From Coriobacteriia bacterium (GTDB lineage Bacteria > Actinomycetota > Coriobacteriia > Coriobacteriales > Atopobiaceae), in contig QAKZ01000034.1 in NCBI GenBank assembly GCA_003150175.1, positions 27,504 to 36,389 of the forward strand: a stretch of DNA of 8,886 bases, given 5' to 3'. Positions 6,155 to 8,886 of this stretch are shown piece after piece. Under the pieces are notes generated by a model. It did no database searches. It was not told the origin of the DNA and was given only the letters and a program-made list of their open reading frames with translations. The position numbers and the translations under genes are program-made. Positions within the stretch are counted from its first letter, which is position 1. Each line of letters starts with the position of its first letter.

Positions 6155-6610
6155 ATGCTCGTCGGGTCTTTTCCGATGTCGGTTGATTCGAAGGCGCGCG
6201 TCACCCTGCCCGCAGCGTTCCGCAAGGAGATGCTCGAGGGCGACTCCAAGACCTTATACCTTGTGCCGATGAAGGAGAGCGTGTACGGCTACACCCCCCA
6301 GGGGTTCGAGGCTTGGATCAACTCTCTGTTCGAGAGGGACGGGAAGAGCTTCGACTCGCGCAATTCTGACGACGTGCGTCTGAAGAAGGGCCTCACCGGG
6401 CGCGCCGTATCGGTGGATGTGGACTCTGCGGGCCGCGTTGCCCTCGGTAAGCTCGACATCCGCAAGCCCGATACGCGCAAGCGGCTCGGCCTGACGGACG
6501 ACGTGACCATCGTCGGTGCCGACGACCACTTCGAGGTCTGGAACACCGGCGCTTGGAACGCCCAGCAGGATGCGTTCGACGACGATCTTGACGAGCTTCT
6601 CTTCGGCTAA
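6155..6610 (+). CDS. mraZ: Transcriptional regulator MraZ
   Basis: The protein has 151 residues, normal for MraZ. It is the first gene of the dcw cluster and, in studied bacteria, is a DNA-binding protein that represses its own operon; it forms a ring-shaped oligomer associated with the nucleoid. The start is ATG 6155 with AGGAGG at 6144-6149, 5 bases upstream; the frame is open further upstream but has no such signal. Two AbrB-like halves are seen, each with the DxxxR motif: D11-S-K-A-R15 and D90-S-A-G-R94. The gap between the halves includes KTLYLVPMKESVYGYTPQGF, typical of the family. The C-terminus is acidic (DDDLDELLFG). rsmH starts 13 bases after the stop, so the two are cotranscribed. 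Regulation: see the boxes at 6060-6083. Confidence 0.97.
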   Translation: MLVGSFPMSVDSKARVTLPAAFRKEMLEGDSKTLYLVPMKESVYGYTPQGFEAWINSLFERDGKSFDSRNSDDVRLKKGLTGRAVSVDVDSAGRVALGKLDIRKPDTRKRLGLTDDVTIVGADDHFEVWNTGAWNAQQDAFDDDLDELLFG

Positions 6611-6623
6611 GGGGGTGGAGATC

Positions 6624-7583
6624 TTGACAACTGGATATCAGCACGTACCCGTGATGTTGCAAGAGGTTCTCCGCGAGCTCGACCCGAAGCCGGGCGACGT
6701 CGTGTGCGACTGCACGCTCGGCGGCGCCGGACACTCGGTGGAGCTCGCGAAGAGGATCGCCCCGGAAGGGCTCTCGATCGGCATCGACCAGGACGATATG
6801 GCCCTCGCGGCCGCGGCCGAGCGCTTCTCGCGCGAGGTCCCCGGCGCGGAGCACAAGTTCCTCAAGGGCAATTTCGGAGACCTGGACGAGCTCCTTGTCC
6901 AGGCGGAGGTGCCCGGGGTCGACTGCTTCCTCTTTGACTTGGGCGTGAGCAGCCCGCAACTCGATATTCCCGAGCGGGGTTTCTCGTATCACGAGGACGC
7001 CCCCTTAGATATGCGCATGGATCCGGGGAACAACACCCTAACCGCAGCCGAGGTCATAAACCACTACAACGAAGCCGACCTCACCCGAATCCTGCGCCTG
7101 TACGGCGACGAGAAGTACGCCGCCCGCATCGCCCGGAAGGTGGTGGAAGAGAGGGCCAAGGCCCCCATCGAGACCACCCTCCAGCTCGTGGAGGTCATCA
7201 AGCGCGGCATCCCCGCCGCGGCCAGGCGCTCCGGCGGGCATCCCGCGCGCAAGACCTTCCAGGCCCTGCGCATCGAGGTCAACCACGAGCTCGACGTCCT
7301 CGACCGCGGCCTTCGGGCGGCGGTCCGGTGGGCGAACCCGGGCGGCCGGATCTGCGTCATCGCCTACCACTCGCTTGAGGACCGCATCGTCAAGCACATA
7401 TTCACAGAGCTCTCGAGGGGTTGCACCTGCCCTCCCGATCTCCCCGTCTGTGTCTGCGGGAACGTGCCGATACTCAAGGTCAGGACCCGCAAGCCCCTCG
7501 TCGCCTCGGACGAGGAGGTCGCGGCCAACCCAAGGTCGCGAAGCGCCCTCACGCGCGTGGCGGTCAAGCTCGACGTCGCGTAA
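6624..7583 (+). CDS. rsmH: 16S rRNA (cytosine-1402-N4)-methyltransferase RsmH (MraW)
   Basis: The enzyme methylates N4 of C1402 in 16S rRNA using S-adenosylmethionine, tuning the ribosomal P site. The protein has 319 residues. A TTG start at 6624 was chosen: AAGGGGGTG (6609-6617) is a near-perfect ribosome binding site 6 bases upstream, and the product begins MTTGYQHVPVMLQEV like the family. An in-frame GTG at 6615 lies inside that site. Family motifs in order: HVPVMLQEV (7-15), the SAM loop TLGGAGHS (31-38), DLGVSSPQLD (105-114), RGFSYHEDAPLDMRMD (118-133), HPARKTFQALRIEVN (206-220), YHSLEDRIVK (248-257), and NPRSRSA (302-308). Between the last two is a four-cysteine cluster, CTCPPDLPVCVCG (267-279), common in Gram-positive RsmH. 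All expected segments are present. A 256-base spacer, unusual for this cluster, separates it from ftsL. Confidence 0.97.
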   Translation: MTTGYQHVPVMLQEVLRELDPKPGDVVCDCTLGGAGHSVELAKRIAPEGLSIGIDQDDMALAAAAERFSREVPGAEHKFLKGNFGDLDELLVQAEVPGVDCFLFDLGVSSPQLDIPERGFSYHEDAPLDMRMDPGNNTLTAAEVINHYNEADLTRILRLYGDEKYAARIARKVVEERAKAPIETTLQLVEVIKRGIPAAARRSGGHPARKTFQALRIEVNHELDVLDRGLRAAVRWANPGGRICVIAYHSLEDRIVKHIFTELSRGCTCPPDLPVCVCGNVPILKVRTRKPLVASDEEVAANPRSRSALTRVAVKLDVA

Positions 7584-7742
7584 ACGGGGGGGAGACAACC
7601 AAGGCGCACCCGGCCGCAAGGCCGCATGCATACCACAAACGAAGCAAGAACGAACCAAAAACGCAGCTTAAACGCACCACCAATGAAGCACCAACGCACT
7701 ATCAACCAACTATTAGCCAATTCTTAAGGAACGCTCAATCTG
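7584..7742 (+). other. A+C-rich, G-poor spacer downstream of rsmH
   Basis: The spacer starts with a G run (ACGGGGGGGAGAC) that looks like a ribosome binding site but has no start codon at a usable distance. Next is a small hairpin CGGCC-GCAA-GGCCG (7611-7624) with a GNRA loop. By hand count, bases 7631-7740 are 43% A, 31% C, 13% G and 14% T, about 44% GC, against roughly two-thirds GC in the flanking genes. This stretch is poor in self-pairing and resembles a Rho-loading (rut) region. It contains a 33-codon frame (7626-7727, ATG to TAA) rich in Asn, Gln, Thr and Arg with rare codons TTA and AGA. Its only start signal is a weak AAGG, mostly buried in the hairpin, so I do not call it a gene. 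Confidence 0.5.
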
Positions 7743-7777
7743 AACTTGAGGGTCAACCGTCAGGTGACCCTCAAGTT
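7743..7777 (+). other. Perfect 13-bp hairpin before ftsL
   Basis: The arms AACTTGAGGGTCA (7743-7755) and its exact complement (7765-7777) flank a 9-base loop. No T run follows (CCCAGCTTCC), so it is not a standard intrinsic terminator. It may be an RNA-processing or stability element, part of a Rho-dependent attenuator with the A+C-rich stretch just upstream, or a protein-binding inverted repeat in DNA. It ends 62 bases before the ftsL start. Confidence 0.6.
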
Positions 7778-7839
7778 CCCAGCTTCCTGCCCACTATTGG
7801 ATGCGCAGCGGATCTTCCGCAGATTGTCACGAGGACGTC

Positions 7840-8529
7840 ATGAGGTACCAGGGCTCCGAGGCTCTCAACATGAACTACGCGGGGGCGGGGGCCCTCGAGG
7901 AGCGGTCGCGGGAGACCTCGTTCGAGGTGCTTCCCGGCGGAGGCCTCGACGCCCGCGCCCGCCGCGGGGTTTCCCACGAGTTCGTGGCGAGCGTCTGTCA
8001 TGTGCTCATCGTCGCCGCGGCCATCATCACCCTCGGCCTCGTCCGCGTGGGCCTGAGCTCCGCCGCGGTCTCCGCGCTGGCAGCCAACTCCAGCCTGCGC
8101 TCGGAGGTCACCGACGCCAAGAACCTGAACGACGACCTCAAGATCGAGCGCGCCGTTCTTTCCAGCAACTCCCGGATCTCGCGCATCGCCACCCAGAACT
8201 ACGGGATGTCGCTCTCCAACGACGCGATGACCGTCAAGGTCGGAGCCGCGGCGGAGGCCGAGCGCGCCGAGCAGGAGGCCGCTCAGGCCGCCCAGGCCGC
8301 AGCCGAGCAGCAGGCCCAGGCCGAGTCGGCGGCAGCCGCCGCCCAGCAGCAGGAGGCCTCCGCCGCGGCGGAGCGTTCCGGCGACCCCAACGACACCGAC
8401 GCCTCCGGGATCGCGTCCGCGATCGAGGCGGCCCTCGGCTCCGCCGACGGCTCCCAGCAGGCCGCGACGGCTTTTGGTGATGCTGCGCAGTCTGCGGACG
8501 CGGCCGTCGCGGACGGTTCCCTGTCGTAG
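7840..8529 (+). CDS. ftsL: FtsL-like cell-division membrane protein with long Ala/Gln-rich tail
   Basis: The protein has 229 residues. The start is ATG 7840, with GAGG at 7831-7834 placed 5 bases upstream; ATG 7870 has no such site. The cytoplasmic part is about residues 1-47, with one membrane segment at about 48-70 (VCHVLIVAAAIITLGLV). This is followed by a likely coiled coil at about 75-118 (LRSEVTDAKNLNDDLKIERA). NYGMSLSNDAMTV at 120-132 resembles the end of the FtsL/DivIC core. This topology and the place between rsmH and ftsI define FtsL, which in known systems joins FtsB and FtsQ to activate FtsW-FtsI at the septum. Residues from about 136 to 229 are an extra low-complexity tail, first Ala/Gln/Glu (136-178), then Gly/Ser/Asp/Ala. 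FtsL is usually about 100-130 residues, so the tail nearly doubles it. Sequence identity in this family is always weak; the call leans on topology and synteny. Confidence 0.8.
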   Translation: MRYQGSEALNMNYAGAGALEERSRETSFEVLPGGGLDARARRGVSHEFVASVCHVLIVAAAIITLGLVRVGLSSAAVSALAANSSLRSEVTDAKNLNDDLKIERAVLSSNSRISRIATQNYGMSLSNDAMTVKVGAAAEAERAEQEAAQAAQAAAEQQAQAESAAAAAQQQEASAAAERSGDPNDTDASGIASAIEAALGSADGSQQAATAFGDAAQSADAAVADGSLS

Positions 8530-8540
8530 ACTTCTTCCTT

Positions 8541-8886
8541 GTGAGAAGAGATAACGGTTCATATCGCCGCGAAAGCGGGTCGCGCGCCCCCGAGGCCTCG
8601 TATGACGAGGCCTCGCGTTCGCGTTACGGCAGAAGAACCTCGGACGGCCCCAATATGGGGACGGGCGAGGGGAGGATGCGCATACTCATCGCCCTGGCCG
8701 CCGCGGCCTTCGTCATCGTGTTCCTCCGGCTCGTCTACATCCAGGTCGTCGACGGGCCCAGGCTCGCCAAGCGTGCCGAGGACCGCCGGACGAACGTCGT
8801 CACCCTGAACGCCAAGCGCGGCACCATCTACGACCGCAACGGCAACGTCCTTGCCATCAGCGTCGACTGCAAGGACATCGTCTGCG
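8541..8886 (+). CDS. ftsI: FtsI-type penicillin-binding protein, N-terminal part (3' end outside window)
   Basis: The first 115 residues of a class B penicillin-binding protein, the septal peptidoglycan transpeptidase partner of FtsW. A membrane anchor lies at about 48-65 (ILIALAAAAFVIVFLRLV), followed by the start of the dimerisation domain with the hallmark RGTIYDRNGNVLAIS (93-107). The catalytic domain is beyond the window. The start is uncertain. GTG 8541, 11 bases after ftsL, gives a 45-residue Arg/Ser-rich cytoplasmic extension without a visible ribosome binding site. ATG 8655 also has none, and ATG 8676 touches AGGGGAGG with no spacing. I prefer 8541 because the frame stays open and coding-like and the position suits translational coupling to ftsL; actinobacterial FtsI proteins often carry such extensions. 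FtsI versus a sporulation-type paralogue (SpoVD) is decided by the dcw context. Confidence 0.85.
   Translation, partial: MRRDNGSYRRESGSRAPEASYDEASRSRYGRRTSDGPNMGTGEGRMRILIALAAAAFVIVFLRLVYIQVVDGPRLAKRAEDRRTNVVTLNAKRGTIYDRNGNVLAISVDCKDIVC
8591..8615 (+). repeat. Doubled 10-base palindrome inside the FtsI N-terminal extension
   Basis: CGAGGCCTCG, itself a perfect palindrome, occurs at 8591-8600 and again at 8606-8615 with TATGA between. In the FtsI frame this encodes EASYDEAS, so it may be no more than a small in-frame duplication. As RNA the copies form a stable hairpin with a 5-base loop, 50 bases after GTG 8541 and 39 bases before ATG 8655. Confidence 0.7.

Noticed and set aside
1..8886. CRISPR arrays, tRNA genes, insertion sequences, defence genes
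   Set aside because: None seen on either strand; the XerD-type recombinase has housekeeping context and no transposase, integrase attachment site or phage gene is nearby.

Overview
The window is about 8.9 kb of dense, high-GC bacterial chromosome, and every gene lies on the + strand. It fits the class Coriobacteriia (a Collinsella/Olsenella-like member of the Actinomycetota). The evidence for this is strong G/C bias at third codon positions, a type III glutamine synthetase, a membrane-anchored DUF4012 protein, the pyrG-xerD pairing, and a dcw cluster that begins with mraZ-rsmH. The species cannot be named from the sequence alone.

Layout. (1) 1-792 is the C-terminal part of a type III glutamine synthetase, closed by a strong hairpin terminator. 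(2) 1004-3019 is a single gene with its own likely promoter, encoding a 671-residue surface protein with a DUF4012 domain. (3) 3280-5853 is a two-gene unit: pyrG (CTP synthase) and a XerD-type tyrosine recombinase, 15 bases apart, preceded by a structured leader. (4) 5854-6154 holds no protein gene. It contains the xerD terminator, a pair of 23-base imperfect repeats, a compact three-helix RNA fold, a second very strong terminator, and the mraZ promoter with three evenly spaced GTGT boxes. (5) From 6155 to the end is the start of the division and cell-wall (dcw) cluster: mraZ, rsmH, an FtsL-like gene and the beginning of an FtsI-type penicillin-binding protein. A 256-base non-coding spacer of unusual composition separates rsmH from ftsL.

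How the parts work together. GSIII and CTP synthase both handle glutamine nitrogen (fixing ammonia into glutamine; using glutamine to aminate UTP), but they sit in separate transcription units. XerD resolves chromosome dimers at the time of septation, and the dcw genes build the septum: MraZ regulates the cluster, RsmH methylates 16S rRNA, and FtsL and FtsI belong to the septal peptidoglycan machine.

The protein genes are mostly ordinary housekeeping genes; I found no defence system, mobile element or CRISPR array. The most interesting material is non-coding: the 5861-6100 region, the pyrG leader, and the A+C-rich rsmH-ftsL spacer. The FtsL-like protein also has an unusual Ala/Gln-rich tail.
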